From contig CH003393.1 in the NCBI GenBank assembly GCA_000149265.1, positions 373,320-437,319 of the forward strand: a stretch of 64,000 nt of DNA, in the 5' to 3' direction. This document shows positions 17,795-31,900 of the stretch, one piece after another. The stretch comes from Ciona savignyi (Eukaryota; Chordata; Ascidiacea; Phlebobranchia; Cionidae). Under the pieces are notes generated by a model, which saw only the letters and a list, made by a program, of their open reading frames with translations, made no database searches and had not been told where the DNA came from. Each line of letters starts with the position of its first letter. The stretch's first letter is position 1. The position numbers were made by a program, and so were the translations under genes.

Positions 17795-20700
17795 TGTGTT
17801 AACTCGCTAACTATGACTATATTTCTCGGTTTCTAGAATATTTCGGATTATTTTCTTGCCATAATTCTCAAATTCCGGTCATTGTCCCGCGCTTGTTTCA
17901 CGTAAGTACTGTCATCCATTAGGCTGTAGTTGTACGTAACAATCCCTGATTGTTCGATCACTGTCGGCAACAATCACGCGCGTGTGACGTAACAATTACA
18001 GCGGGGAAAACGCGTTTTACTCTTGCGCCCCTATTTTCGAAGTGCATCTTTCGCGTTTGTAGTTGCTGGTTAGGTGTTGAGATTAGCGTGGTTAATATGT
18101 GCTTAATCTGTGTTTATCTCACTAATCAGTGGTTAGCGTTTGGCGAGGCATTAAGTGACGTTATATTTAAATGTAGTCGTAGTTACCATGAATGTTTACA
18201 TATAGTTCATTATCATCTAAGTTTATTTTTTTAAATCCTCGAAACTTATGCGTTTATTTACAGGCGCAAAAATGATAGAATGTTTACTTTTTGGTTAAAT
18301 TACTAAGCATAGTACTTATAAAAACTACCAAAAGTACAGTACTTAGGCAGCTAAAAAAAGCGTTATAATCCGTTTATTTTAAACGGACGAATCTTTAGCG
18401 AAGGCGACTCATTTGCAAAAAGCTCTCGAGCGCTTTCGGTTAATGGAGTATAAACGCGGAGCTAAATAATTAACCGGGGGCTTCTTATGTTTGGCAAGGT
18501 AGATAAGCTACATCCGCTACCGCTTGGAGCCTTAGCGTTTCCCGCTAGTCCGACATTAATCATGGAGACGTCGGATTAATAAACGCATTGTCACATAACT
18601 GGATACTCCGTGGACAAACAGCGCGAGGCCTAATTGTTTACCTCCAGTCTTAAACAAGCGGCTCGATCGCTCTGGGGCTGTGAGGTAACAGACGAGTTGA
18701 TTATAAATGGAGATTCAATGTAAACCTTGGGCATGACGTAATAGTGTTTTTTTTGTTTTGTTGCTGGATATATTTAAGTTAATATACTATATAAGGTAAA
18801 TTACAAAATCCAAATAACACTTATTTAGGCAAATTTTGTCGAGGACCGATTCGTCCATTTTAACGTTTTTTTTCGATTTTCTTATTTAACATTGTTTACA
18901 ATTTTTTCGGTATAAATTTGCTGTTATCGTGTTTTTTATTTATTTTTACCAACAAATTCGTACGAAAATATTTGCCGATAGCGAATAGTTTCCCAGTGAG
19001 TCCATAGATATCAAATATTGCAACATTTCCTGTTTATAAGTTTTGGATGTTCAAATATTGGCGCAACGAATATACCGGTTGATTCACCTTTCGTTTGAAT
19101 AAGTCTCAATTTGTCAGTTAAGGCCTTGGCGGATCGTAAATCATCAGTTTCCTTGTTTTCGTTGCTTTGTTTAAATAACTTAACGCGATGATGTTATATA
19201 TGGCGTTATAGGTGACTCCGAACAAAAACAATATGTCAAGGATAATTCTAGGAACCGGAAATGTAAAATTACAAAACTACGGAATTAAATGCAAAACTAG
19301 TTAATCCGTTAAACCATATACCCATTCGGGGAGTTAGTGATTAAACTACACATTTGTAAATTTAAACTAATCACTGTTTGAGGCTCGGTTACTGATTAGT
19401 GTCATTTTCTTATTTCAGTAGTTTAATATTAAGTATTTTAGTCTGTCCAAAATGTTATATTTTTACATTGTGTTAAGATGAATATGCATGCGTTTTACAT
19501 TCACTTAAGTTTAGACCTAAAATAGTGACCTTATAACGTTTTGTTTCTTAACTACCGTGGTAAGTGTGTAGCATTTATTGTCCGTAATGCCGCGTTTTTT
19601 AAGGAGCACAATGGTAGAAAACTAAAATAACCAACTTCCATTATCAGTCAAATCCGTCGTAATTCGTCAAATGGGATTATGTTTTCGGCTTAAAATAACC
19701 CATAACTTCATGTATTATGATAGAAGCATATACTAACACTTGGTTCACATCGTACCGCGTCCATCAGTCGAGAAGTACCGTGATCGAAACCAGCTGAAAG
19801 CTTTATACATTGTCCATGCACTCAACGAGGATCACATAAACCCATAAGAGAACAATAAATGTAATTAAAACAAATTGCAATTGCTTCAGTTTCCCGACAA
19901 TTAGCACAATGTAATCTGACATTGCCGGTTAAACCCCTCTTGCGTTGTGATATACCCTAAACTGCAGTGTCAATTGACAAACCTATTATTTCGCATTCAT
20001 TGGTTTGGAATGTTACAACCCCTGTGTTCTACAGGTAATCAAATGTACTATTTATACTTAATTTGGGATATAATTAACCCCACACACAGTATATATTTAG
20101 CTACTTACACAGCATACAATTAGCTACACACACACTATATATATAGGTACACACACAAAGCTCTGAAATAAACCCCACAGTATTTGCCCTCGTAAACTTT
20201 ACGATGTGGTGGCTCCTTAAAATAACTGCTGCACAAATATATGAAATTATCTCTTTAAGGCTTTAAGGACACTGTCTTTACTTCCTATATTTGTCGACCA
20301 AATCCTATACTTCTTATAATGCACTTTAATACGAAATTTTTTGCTATTTTATACAAGGGAAAATGAATAAACCAAACTAAATATTGACTATAGATTGCGG
20401 CTAAAACGGTAAAAAGCAGAGCATATTTAAATTAAATGATAAATACATTATTTTGACTATTGATTTAAAAAGTGCTTAATGCGTTTATTGTATTTGAAAC
20501 GAGCGGCTTAATATTTATGTAGATAATATGTTCGGGTAAAATTTAATTGCAACCGCCGAATGAAATATTACAATCAATATTATTCAAAAGTATTATAAAC
20601 CTCGTTTTTAAGATTCAGTTATTGTCATATTAAACTTTACATCGACTGGCGGGTTGTATGTTGTATTTTGACTCATCCGATCTATCCGTTTATAATAAAA

Positions 20701-21240
20701 CACCCGTGGGTGTAGTTTTTTTTATTGCAGAATTATACTTTTTTCGAATACATGCAATATACCTAACCCGACTGTGAGCATGTGATGTTAGCCTTTCCGT
20801 TTCAAATGTGTCCAATCACGTGGTCTCTTCCCTAATAAGGGGAAGTCCCAGATAGTATCTTCTATCTTTGAATTTCATCTCCCAAAAACTAGTCTGATGT
20901 TTTTTGGCAATAAAATGGAACAGATATCTTCTATAACACTCTGAGTTTGGTTGTTGGCTGTCTATTTTTGGTAACTTTTCGAAACAAACCTTTTTAAGAT
21001 TTAAATGTAGCTGCGTAAATTGAATTTTACGGTATTTTATTCTTTACAAAGAAAAGTTGTAAATTTAGACTGATGATCCAAGTAAACTGAAGGCATCTTG
21101 TTAAACAACTCGACCATTACACCAATGCACGATGTAATTATTAACTATACCTCGTCAAATTAAGACAGAAAAAGTGTTAACGTAGTATAGTGATTTACTT
21201 GTCCAAACCATCTTAAAGCGATCGAATTATTTTTAACACT
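17795..21240. other. intergenic AT-rich sequence upstream of GATA
   Basis: No gene found. Part 18400-18720 is richer in CpG and holds AGATAAGC, TTGTTTACC (forkhead-type) and GTCGGATTAA (OTX-type) words, so it is the best enhancer candidate here. 20070-20160 is a CA/TA-rich low-complexity run. A SINE-like scrap is near 19740-19850. Confidence 0.4.
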
Positions 21241-21242
21241 AA

Positions 21243-21405
21243 AATGAGGGGAAAAGAAGGGGAGAAACTGCGCACTAAAATAATCTAAACTAGTTCTTAT
21301 CATGCTCAAACACTTTTCCCCACCCCATAACTAACTTAACTCCAGCCCTTGTTACACTTAACGTAATATTATAATCTTTTCTTTTTGTGCAGTTTCACTC
21401 TTTTC
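21243..21405 (+). mobile_element. worn copy of the 12341 MITE
   Basis: GGGGAGAAACTGCGCACTAAAA at its left (split here as GGGGAGAAACTGC and GCACTAAAA) and TTGTGCAGTTTCACTC at its right match the 12341-12532 element, with similar CCCCA...AACTTAACTCCA interior. Confidence 0.5.
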
Positions 21406-21414
21406 AGTATTTTT

Positions 21415-21640
21415 ATCGTGGGTATTGGGCACAGTTATTTGATTCCCCTGGGTTAGTTCACATCGTAGCACGTCGGACCGTTAATCGAAACACTGTGGAT
21501 TCGAAACTAGACGAAACTGGTCGACGATGTGCTTACGGCGCAAGGCCTTGTTTTAACCTAGTGGATTAATAAGTTAAGCATCATATACAACACTTTGTAG
21601 TTGTTCGTGCTACTTGACTGTGGGTACGAGGAGGTAAAAT
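21415..21640 (+). mobile_element. SINE-like sequence
   Basis: GGTTAGTTCACATCGTAGCA, GTGGATTCGAAACTAG (B-box-like), CTAGTGGATTAATAAG and CATATACAACACTTTGTAG follow the order of the local SINE family. A 13-base C run begins at 21662. Confidence 0.45.
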
Positions 21641-21807
21641 GATTACCGATATTATAACGCTCCCCCCCCCCCATTCAACAAGTGTATCCTATACCCAATC
21701 CGTCGGTAAATGAAGTCTGGTAAACAAGTTTTATTAAAAACATTCTTGTGTTTATTTTGATTATTATGGCAAACTTGGAGCTATTGTTTGAAGACGCGCA
21801 TGTAGAA

Positions 21808-22124
21808 TTAAGAATCCAAATGTGAAAAAGGTAGCTCAACGTCGGTCGTCGATTCGCGTTCTTCGTCCCCGCCTGAATCGCGCCGCACTCGCAGCCTTTG
21901 TGAGCTCACAATGGTGCGTGTCTGCCTGACGATGCTTCTCGCTCGAATCGGCGCCATTTTGAAAGTCAGCATCGGTGATTTCATAAGGCGCCGCCAGGAA
22001 AGTAGTATAGCGACCAGGGTAATTAAACCGAATCTGCATTGAACTGAATTGAAGGAAACTAAAAGCAAGCTATAATATACTGTTAGTTTTAGAAAGCAGA
22101 AGTGAAAACTGTCACAAAGAATTG
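21808..22124 (-). CDS. probable minus-strand 3' exon of an unidentified membrane protein
   Basis: Open from an acceptor TTTTTCCAG (minus strand, 22125) to TAA at 21808-21810. The strongest part (22043-21808, acceptor CAATTCAG) encodes one hydrophobic helix RFGLITLVAILLSW, then a basic stretch and a Ser/Glu-rich tail ending in HLDS. Two AATAAA signals on the same strand follow the stop (21751-21756 and 21730-21735). The coding part is richer in G+C than its flanks. I do not recognise the family. Its upstream exons would have to overlap the start of the GATA gene on the opposite strand. It could also be a chance open frame. Confidence 0.4.
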
Positions 22125-22767
22125 CTGGAAAAATATTTTTTTTGTAAATAGTCCAAACGTTTTCTTTTGTCTTAAACTCTGCGGCTTATACTTAAACACC
22201 TCAATCGAATTCACGACTTGTTGCAAAAGGTAAAATCCAACGCTGCGTGGGTGTTTAGGAATCTAAAAATTAAAGTATAGCGTTATTTTAAAACTCGGCA
22301 CGGTCAAGGTAAGGTTCAGTTCGCATTTACATTTTCCGCTGTTAATATTTTCCCCCAGTTTTCGCAAGAATTTTCCCTTAGTTTTCACTAAAGTACATAC
22401 TGCTATGTACTTCACTTACCGCTATAAATTTAACTTATTTCTTAAAGCTATAAAGTTAACTTCTTTACCTACTGCTATAAAGCTACCTTTCAGTTTGTAG
22501 TTGCGTTTGAGAGGGTAATAGAAACAGTTAGTTATCGCATTTTTTATCACGGTGTGTTTTAACGATTGTCGTTTTTCCTCTTTTATCAGCAAAAAGATAA
22601 ATAATTCTGACAGGATCTTTATTGCGACTTAAAATCGAAATATTTAATAAATTCTAACCGCTTTTTATATTTCACTAATTTAAAATTTAATTAGTTCGTT
22701 TTGTTACTTTGTTCGTTTTTATGTCAAAAATGAAAGTTGATTATGTTTAAAATCCTCTCATTTTCAG

Positions 22768-22960
22768 GAACTTATATTTTTTCAAGAATTTAGCCCCTAA
22801 TTTTGGACCCAACTGCGGTTTTTATCGAAATCGTTTTAATTCCAAATATGTACATGCCTAACCCCACAGTGGGAATTCCCCCGAACCCACCAAACCACGG
22901 GGAATACCCCAATTTAGGGGACTTAAAAGCCTCCGAAGAGTCGAACGAAAAAGCTCCCAA
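22768..22960 (+). CDS. GATAa: GATA first coding exon (ATG at 22848)
   Basis: Acceptor CTCATTTTCAG at 22767; ATG at 22848 in [18 protein letters not shown]; donor GTAAGT at 22961 in phase 2. The phase matches the next exon exactly. A second Met is two codons on. Bases 22768-22847 are 5' UTR. Confidence 0.75.
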
Positions 22961-25900
22961 GTAAGTCCATTTTAATATTTTTAAATAATTTCCCAATTTT
23001 TTGAAACTTTTTTTAAAAAATGGTCGCCGCACACATCTTTATTCTAATGTTTTCTTGCACCGCATACCTTGTATTCGTATCTTGGTAAAAAAAATTGATA
23101 CAGTCCAAACCGATTAGGAAACAAACCATACAGTATTTTTTAAGCAGCAAAGACTCCATTAAATTATTTGGTGAAATTCGCAAAATAATTTAAAATTAAA
23201 TCGCAGTATTTATCGGATAATCAACTTAATTCCGTTTGAAGTTATAAGTAACATTTCTAAGCATCTTCAAAATAGGTATTAATTAAACTTTATATTTACC
23301 GCTAAACTCAGATTTCATAATCTAAGCACCCTAGGTTAATTTATTTATTTTTACGAATGTGATGTATATTTTAATTGCATGCGCAACAATCAATCTATTG
23401 TGTAGTTCCGCAAAATGTCCATGATTATATTTTAACGACCCTGGTTTGATAACAGTCGATACATTCTGATAATTCGGGCAAGAACCACATCTGGTGGTAA
23501 AATTAAAATGTGTTTAAGAAATCTTTGTTTAAATTTGTTATTTAAATAAATGCGTAGAATTTTAACATTACACCTATGTCTTTTTTATCAAGAAACACGC
23601 GAAAAATCCTTTAAAAACGAATTTAAAATTGAATTGAAGTGTGCTAAAAATCCTCAATTCATTAAAACTGAGGTAACAATCGGTGTATTATGACGTGGAC
23701 CGGCGCTAACAATGGCCGATAATGAACTAGACAAACAGCGTTGTTGATTGTTGGGATTACACAATAAGGTCGAGGGGGGATTCGAACCTGGATTCGTCAA
23801 AACCGGAGGTGTTTTGGACTTTAATTAGGCTGTTAAAAGTTCAAGACCGGATTAGTGGAAATGTTGGCTACAATAAACATCCCGGTCGAAGTTTATTTAT
23901 TTATTCAATCAAACTAAGATTACAAAACAAAAATGTGGATTTGTATTCCGAATTTTCGTCGCAAAAATAAATAAGTCGGATAAATCGCTAAATAATGCAT
24001 GTAAGGAAATGTCAATTTTGAAAAATTGTATTATCCAAGTTTTTTGTCCCAAAGAAGACCGATGGTGTAGACATGAATAGGTATAGGACAATTTTTACCA
24101 ACGTTGCTATTATATCTACAGTCTTTCATAATACCCGACTGTTCTAATCGTTCCAGGCCCGGCTATATAAACCAGTATGACGCTAGTACGATAGTAAGAC
24201 CTATATCGTAATTAACGCATAGCAAAACCTCCGAAAACACGACTCCGGGCACAAGTAAATCCTATTGTTTGAATTATTATCAGTGTTATAACGGCCTTGT
24301 TTTTCCAACTTCGGGAATAAACATAAGTAACCTATATGCCACTATGCGACTGCAATATAATGAACGCAAAATTCTTAGTTATTTTTAGCATCTTTTATAA
24401 TAAAGTCACGATTATTCTCTAGATACGTCAGTTCCGGTGACGTTCCGACCTATTATTACCCATACCGGGGTACGGAAAGCGAGGTTACTCCCTATTCCCC
24501 GCCGATTTCAGAGGACGTGGTCGCCGCCGGCGGAAATGACGGAAGCATGCTCTTCGGTTGCCACAGCGACGGGTCGCCGCGTTGTGACGTGACACAGCCA
24601 GTGTACGCGACCTCGCGCGAAGTCGGAAATGACGTGGATTCGAACCCGGGGTCGTGCGAACGTCGGACCTGCTCGTTTGAATCGAATGAAGAGGAACAAT
24701 TGGACCGAAGCGATAAGAAAGTCGCGTGTTCGACGCAGTACACGGATTACGCAAGAGTGCATGACCCTTACCCCTCCATCATGGGAAACCCCCCGAATTT
24801 CCCATCCCTTCCAGTTTTATCGACAACTAACCCCGACTACTGCAGATCTGATTACGTCACAGGCCGACCCCCGGTCTATGTACCCCTGCCTGAAAATTCC
24901 ATTTACCCCTCAACCCAAGCCCCCACCCTTAACCCTATGAAGTCGGCATACACTTCACAGAACTATCCGTCTAACCCACAATACCCCTTCGGTGCTACGT
25001 CATACTCTTCCCACAACCCTTGTGACTTCACCCACAATTCGGGGATTTCCCAGAACTCGCCAAGCTTGCCCAACAGTTACTCCTACCCAACCGGGTTATG
25101 GAACCCGTCAGAAACCCCCCTGAATTACCCAGGGGTGAACTATGGGGTTGCAATGAGCCCGGCGTTCGTACATGGGTGGAATGACGTCACAATATGGTGA
25201 GTTCTATACATTTTAGAGATGGGCTGGTTGGGCGCACTAACTTCGCTTTAATTTAAAAGATAGATATCTCTGTTAATATTCAACCGATTTGGTTTAAAAT
25301 AACGTTCATCACATTAAGTTGTGAATGTTTCGGAATTGATTTTGATTAAAGATGACTTGCTGTGGCGTTTAACTACTCGTTCGTGTCTTTTGTACATACT
25401 TTGTTTTATTGACTGGCGATTAATATTTTCCCCGCGTTAGAGTACAAAATATTTTAAAATATAGATTTATCTATATGTATAAATATAATCATATTATCTC
25501 TAACCTTATTTGGATCATAATGCAAAAGTTGTAAGATAGGTGAAGTAGATAGCATTAAGAAAATACTAATGCACAGTACTTTTTGTAAAACCAAAGTCTG
25601 TGTTAAATTTAACTATTTGAAATAAAATTAAGTAAACAACTTAACAGACTATTTTTTATCGTTTAAAACACTTCTGTATAGTAATATACAATACTTTAAG
25701 TTTTGTAATTTTAAATTGTTTCACTTTATGGAATAATTTTGGAGAAAAAAAAAACACATAACGCAAGGAACACGTGGAAACCAAAATATTAAAATATCGC
25801 AAAAACCAAACACCCTGTTTCACGACGGTAATACGTTCACTAAAATATTCACAAAAACGTCGCTGTTCAAGACAAAACCACCCACAAAGGCCTCTCCTTC

Positions 25901-28900
25901 CTCGTAAATAACCCGACATTTTGTTGGAGGCTTATATCTGCTACATCGTGAAACGTCTGCATTAAAATCTCTGCAATGCATTCAAGAGTGTAGCAAAGGC
26001 ACACATTACGTTGTTTGCGCAGCATACTAACCGTCCGAAACGAATTCAAAACCGCAAATTAAGGAAGTTAACTTAAAGAATTCTTCTTTAGTGCAGTAAA
26101 TAAAAGTGCTTATGTGTATGCTAGCAGGCTAATAGGCCTTACCGACTGTTGGTATACAATATGTTGAAAACCTTTTTCTACCACACCTAAATGTTTCCCT
26201 ACGTCAAAACCTACCGTAATACTTATGTTTTATTTTCTATGTACTGTTAGCATCCACAGTTAAAGCAAAGAAAATACGTTGTGTAATAATAACAACGAAA
26301 TAAATGGTATCACAACTAAATAGCAACATGTTCGATCAAAAACCAGGCAAACACATATAAATGATAATTTTTATTACGAATACGTCTTATGTTATCCGAA
26401 ATACCAACACAATCCTATACTATACATTTACCCACTATTTTACAATCGATCAATTTTCTGCGCCAAAACCTTCCTAATTCGCACCAAAGGTTAATCAGTG
26501 AAAATGTTGGAACTTTAAAATCGTTTATAATTAAGAATGTGTTATAAATTCTTTAATAATTAGCTACAAACAAGCTATCTACAGACTCTGTATACCGCTA
26601 GTTATTTATTTTCAAAGTAAATAATTTAACTTGTGATGTAACAAACAAAAGCTATAAGCAATAACAGTTTAAATTTAAGTGTATATATTAACTAATTATA
26701 GCTTAAGCCTTGTTAGTAGAGTTGAAATGACAATTCAGTTTTAGTAAGAATAACCCTACATACAAGCTGACATAGTAGCTTACCAAGTACAAAACTGTAT
26801 TAACGGATTTTAGGTCAGTTTTGAAGTTGTAACTGAAAGCATTAATTGACCGACATAAGTTTAGTTATTGGGAAAGTGCAGTTGGATACAAAACTAAAAT
26901 CCCTAGCTAAAACATAAATTAAAAGGTCGACATAATCTTCCATTCGGTCACATTTCATCTCTTTAGGAGTGAATTAACACAGCTGGTGCTGAAAGTTAGA
27001 AGCGTAGGGAGGCGGGAAGCGTATGCCATGTCGTTAGGGATGTTTAAGACTGGATTTTCGATCCATAAATCATCAGCCTGTGTACGAGTTACCATAACAA
27101 AGCTAGTCTGGGAAAATATGTCGGTATCAATATAAACGTATTGAACGCAAAAAATGTATAAAAACGCACCTATAGTCTCGTAACACAGGTATCCTGTTTT
27201 TAACCTGGTTTCTCTACAAAAACATGTCCATGCAATTTTATTCCTTTATTACAACATACAGCAAGTTAAATTTCGACGAAATAGGAACTATTATGATTTA
27301 TGTTTACAAAGTGTTTTAGCCTAATTTTCTGATAAACCTTTCTACTTTGTTTTCGAAGTTTAAAGATGTCTTGATGAGCACCAGTTTTCGATTTATGACT
27401 TGTGTCAAAATATTTACGAAAAACCGACGATTTAATTACATCTTTGCCAGTTTTCAAAACAAAATGATTCGCTGTATTTTGAGTGGTTAATTTGGCATAG
27501 CACAGGTGGGGCTTATCGTTGGGAGTTTGTCTGCGCCCTTCCGACTTGATTTTTATCGCATGGTTTGGTAAACCAACGACACGTTCAACGTTCGACTGTC
27601 TGAAGCTTTTCAAATCAGCGGATGGATTTGACACTTGTGTTGAAACTTTCGCGAATCGGAACCTCTAAGCACATCACATGTTTATTTGGAGTACAGCAGA
27701 ATTAAAATGAGTTTGGTTAACTCTTGTGCTGTCCTGGGCTGCAGTTTTAAACTCCTAAAATAGGCTGTTTAGATTTTTGTTTAGTCTTTTCCTAACTCTG
27801 TTGTTTTTATTTTGGAAATTAGCCTTATTGTATTAAACAAATTTACATGTAGTATGACACACGTGTATACGCTGAAATCTTTGCAAACTGCACATTTCTG
27901 CAATACTAACTCTACTTAAACAAAAGTTAAGTATATGTAACAAGCATAAATCTACCGCGGCCGTTAAGCAGATGATTTTACACTCTTAAAACAGGTCCGC
28001 ACCACGAGTTTCCATATTTATTGTTTGTAACAGAAAAAAAACAATCTTTGCTTGCAGATAATTTGTAAAGGCGTAACTATAGACTTGGATAGCTTACGAA
28101 GCTACTGACACACAAACAGGTCGTAACAACTAATCATTGAAAATGTCCGGTTAAATTTTTTAAACCCATAACTGATATATGAGATTAATTAACAGTAATC
28201 GTTTAAAGTGTGCAATGTACAAAAAATACCTGTAAATCGCTGTTGCAAGAAAAAACAGGTGATGTTATAAAAGTGTAACATAATTAATACAGGCTTGGCT
28301 TTCAAACGCTAAAATTGGTCATACTTATTCCTTCTATTTGCTAGAATCTTTATAGGCATTACATATTTCAGAGTATGTTTTAGAATTAGGTTATTCATGT
28401 TGACCGTTTGGCTAACACGGTGAATGGGTCTTGTTTGCAAATAAACAAGCACAACTGTTCCTGTTACGTCACAGTGCCCCGCTTGTTACATATCTGTATT
28501 TACATTTCCTAACTTAAGTCTAAACTGTGTAGAGCTAGTATTCAGTTTAATTATAAACTAATTAACCATCCAATAAGGCCGATGACACCTTTTTTGTGAA
28601 CCCGTTATCTTATAGCACATTGACCGAGAAGATCAAACAGAATTTCTTGTTTTATTGTTTTAAACGTAATCTATCAACCTTGAAATTAAGCCTACACAAT
28701 ATTTATAGACAGGTTGTCTTATTTTGAGATTCAGTACTGTTTGATATGGCCTATTGTTTGTTTAATTGGTTAGTGATCCTTGGTCTGATAAAGTAGTAAA
28801 TCTCATGACAGAATACCCCACGTTGTCAAAATTAGTGGGAAAATACCTCGTACTCACAGTCTGGTTGCTAAAAAGTGCAAGATCTTGCCAATCGCTTTGG

Positions 28901-31900
28901 TTTGCCTATGGTTCCGCACACTCCAAAACGTTCAGTGTGCACTAGTCGTTCTTGTTGTGACTAAGTGTTGGTGGTATGTTGTGGTAATCTCGTCCGATGA
29001 TTCACGATTATAACTTTAAACGCCTACACACATATGTCTTGTGAGGATGCCAAACGTACTAAGATGTACTTCTTAAAACTTACAAAACTATAAGGTAACC
29101 TGGCGTATCACCACATCCAAATTCGAGTAAATATGGGTCTGACGGCAATATTTCGGCGTATAGCACCGGCCTACTTTGAACTAGTGTTTTCAAGATCCAT
29201 ATAGCTCTGCATAAGTGTGTTTCTGTTTGGATTAGCAAGGTGTCATTTTATTAAAAATTTAGGATATGTCTGTGCCATTTCCCCCGAATTCCTGATCATA
29301 TAAAATTGTTTTACATGAATCAACCTTGATCAGCATATCGCCATGGTGTCCCAAAGTTTCAATTCTATATATTTGTTGTACACAAATTGATCTTAAGTAC
29401 ACAACCTTTTAACCGTTGTCAGAGAGTCACCCTCGTATATAATTACACACAAGAAAAACAATATGCGCCACGTGTGCCACGTTTTCGACGCTTTCTCATA
29501 CGCGCCCCCAGTGCACTCATAATAGCCGCATCACCAGTTTCCCTAAATTGCAAATGTGCATCACTGCGGCAGGGCAACACTGGCGGTTCCAACAAAACTA
29601 GTCCTGGCGCGACCAACGCGAAAAGGGAGTCGTGAGACGTTCTACGTGGAAGTCATTCTTTCCCACCGATTAAAATCGAATATGCTGGATCGCCGGTGGG
29701 AAATATTTTAACTCAATAATCCAGTAAACTACAATTTGATTTCCTATAAAGCTATATTTTCTTTAATATCTTTGGTATTTCCTGGCGGAATACATTAAAC
29801 AACCGTATAAACAGTTCAGTGCTTCACATTATTTTCTTTTTTTGGAATTGCATTGGACAGCACTGCGTTAAAATCTGCGACATATACGTGGAATTTTAAG
29901 GCTTGTTATGAGAAAACGAGAATTGCAGGAGTGGTATTATGCCGCCTATTCCGGTTTAATATTAAACCTTAATCCACTAAGCCAGCGGTTAATAAACTCT
30001 CGACACAAACCAGTCGGCGCGTCCGCCATTTTATTTACAACCAAGCAAGACAGACGATGTTTAAATTATTTTCAACAGAATCTCCATTTAAAATATTTAC
30101 AGTGGTGTGCAAACTACATTCAAGTCTCATGTATTTGTTGTATGCCTGCATATATATTATACAAATTTATATGAACAAGATATATTATATAGAAGTGTTG
30201 TCGCCCATCCTAAGTATTTCGGCCCCTGTACATTTAAGAGTTAAAAACTATATGTATAACCAAGGCAGGAAGTCCTGTAGGATTAGGTACAAATCCTACG
30301 CGTTAGTTAAATTTCGTCTACGCATTTAAAGTGTGTCATAGGTTTATGTAATTTTCCTATTCTTCCCTTGTAGTAGTACTCAATTTATGCTTGAACTTTA
30401 GGACGTGAAAACTGCCTATACCGGCGGGATATGAAAATACACCTCTCGATATAAAACTCATTTAAAAACTTAAAGACTTTTTAACGAACCCTACGTTTTT
30501 ACCTGGCTTGTTTGGCAATCACAGTTAAGTCATATCATCTGGTAGATTTAAACTTTATTTAAGAGGTTTGTGATTTAACACCAGCTACAGACTTGTTGGT
30601 TGTTACCTCGGACACTTGATGGGCTTTGCTTAAAAACAATAGTTGAATTGCTTAAATAATATCAGTGGCAACATGCCCCGATTTAAATAACACAATGCAA
30701 AATTAACCCATATGTGAGCAACAGGGCGCAATTTAAACAATTACTGGTTTTATGTAATGGTGATTATAAAATGTATTTTATATTAATTTAAAGAATCAAC
30801 CGAAAATAGGCGACTTATGGACCTGCGTATAACGTGCAGATTTGTTCAGTAATAGTAAATAAAATTTGCTAGCATATTTGGTCTTTAACAAGTAGTTCAG
30901 GTGGATATGTAGCAACATTTTTGCCGACCAAGGCAGCTACAGAATACATAGTAGAGTAGCCTACTCAATGACCACATACAAAGATGTATCATCCATCACT
31001 GTGGGTTTTGATCAACACAAAGAAACTTCGATAAACACGCTAACACACTTCCCTTTCTGAAAGCTTTCGCGGTGCCGGTATAGAATATATTGAGGACACA
31101 GTTCAGAATACTTATCCTTATTCGTACATTCTAGTTTAAGCAATACTTAGGATTGGATCGAGCTCGTTCTTACTCTAATAATTGTCTAAATTTGTTTTGC
31201 ATTAAAAGTATTTGATCCACAGTATTGAAACCAGTGATTAAAATACACCAGGAAAATCCTTCTGCTTTGATAAGATAACTACAAACATGTATTTCTCTGC
31301 ATGTATTTTTATGTCATATATTCGCTTTTGCAAGCTACTTATGTCATATATTCTATTTGCAAGCTACTGAAATACAGTTGTACTCGAACAAAGCTTAATG
31401 AGCAAATCGCCTGTCTATCTTTGTCATTTTTTAAACTCTTGATCAAACCTTGATAAGCACACCGCATTTCTATCTCCACCAAGTTACCAACCACTTGATA
31501 TTGTATATTTGTACACAAGCCAGCATTGATAAGTACAGCGACTGTGTAGAGAAATATACCAATCCAGTAATTCTGTGAAAATACTCACAAACAAGTAACA
31601 AGCAGATACATCAAAAACACCCTAAGAATAACATTTACATCTTCATTTTTTACAAGTAAATCCGTAGATTTCCCCCTTTAGGACAGTTTATACAAAACAT
31701 TAGAATTTTATTTGCCTTGAGCGCCCGTTGTATCTACTTTAAACAAAATAAAAAAAAATGTTGTAAACGTAAATTTAAAGCCGTCAAAAAATAAGAACAA
31801 CTCTTACCTTTTTATTGACCTTTAAAATACTTTATAATAATATTACCGATGATATTTTTAGTTTTATTTATTTTACCTACATCAGTAATCTAATTCTGGA

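Noticed and set aside
21836-22039. Second minus-strand ORF starting MQIRFNYPGRYTTF
   Set aside because: Overlaps the better candidate exon 21808-22124 in another frame and lacks its membrane segment and stop/poly(A) arrangement.
24160-24175. TATATAAACC as an internal GATA promoter
   Set aside because: The surrounding sequence recurs near 37840-37920, so it is more likely part of a dispersed repeat.
24485-24762. Three overlapping minus-strand ORFs
   Set aside because: They are antisense shadows of the GC-rich GATA exon 2; the plus strand matches the GATA protein layout.
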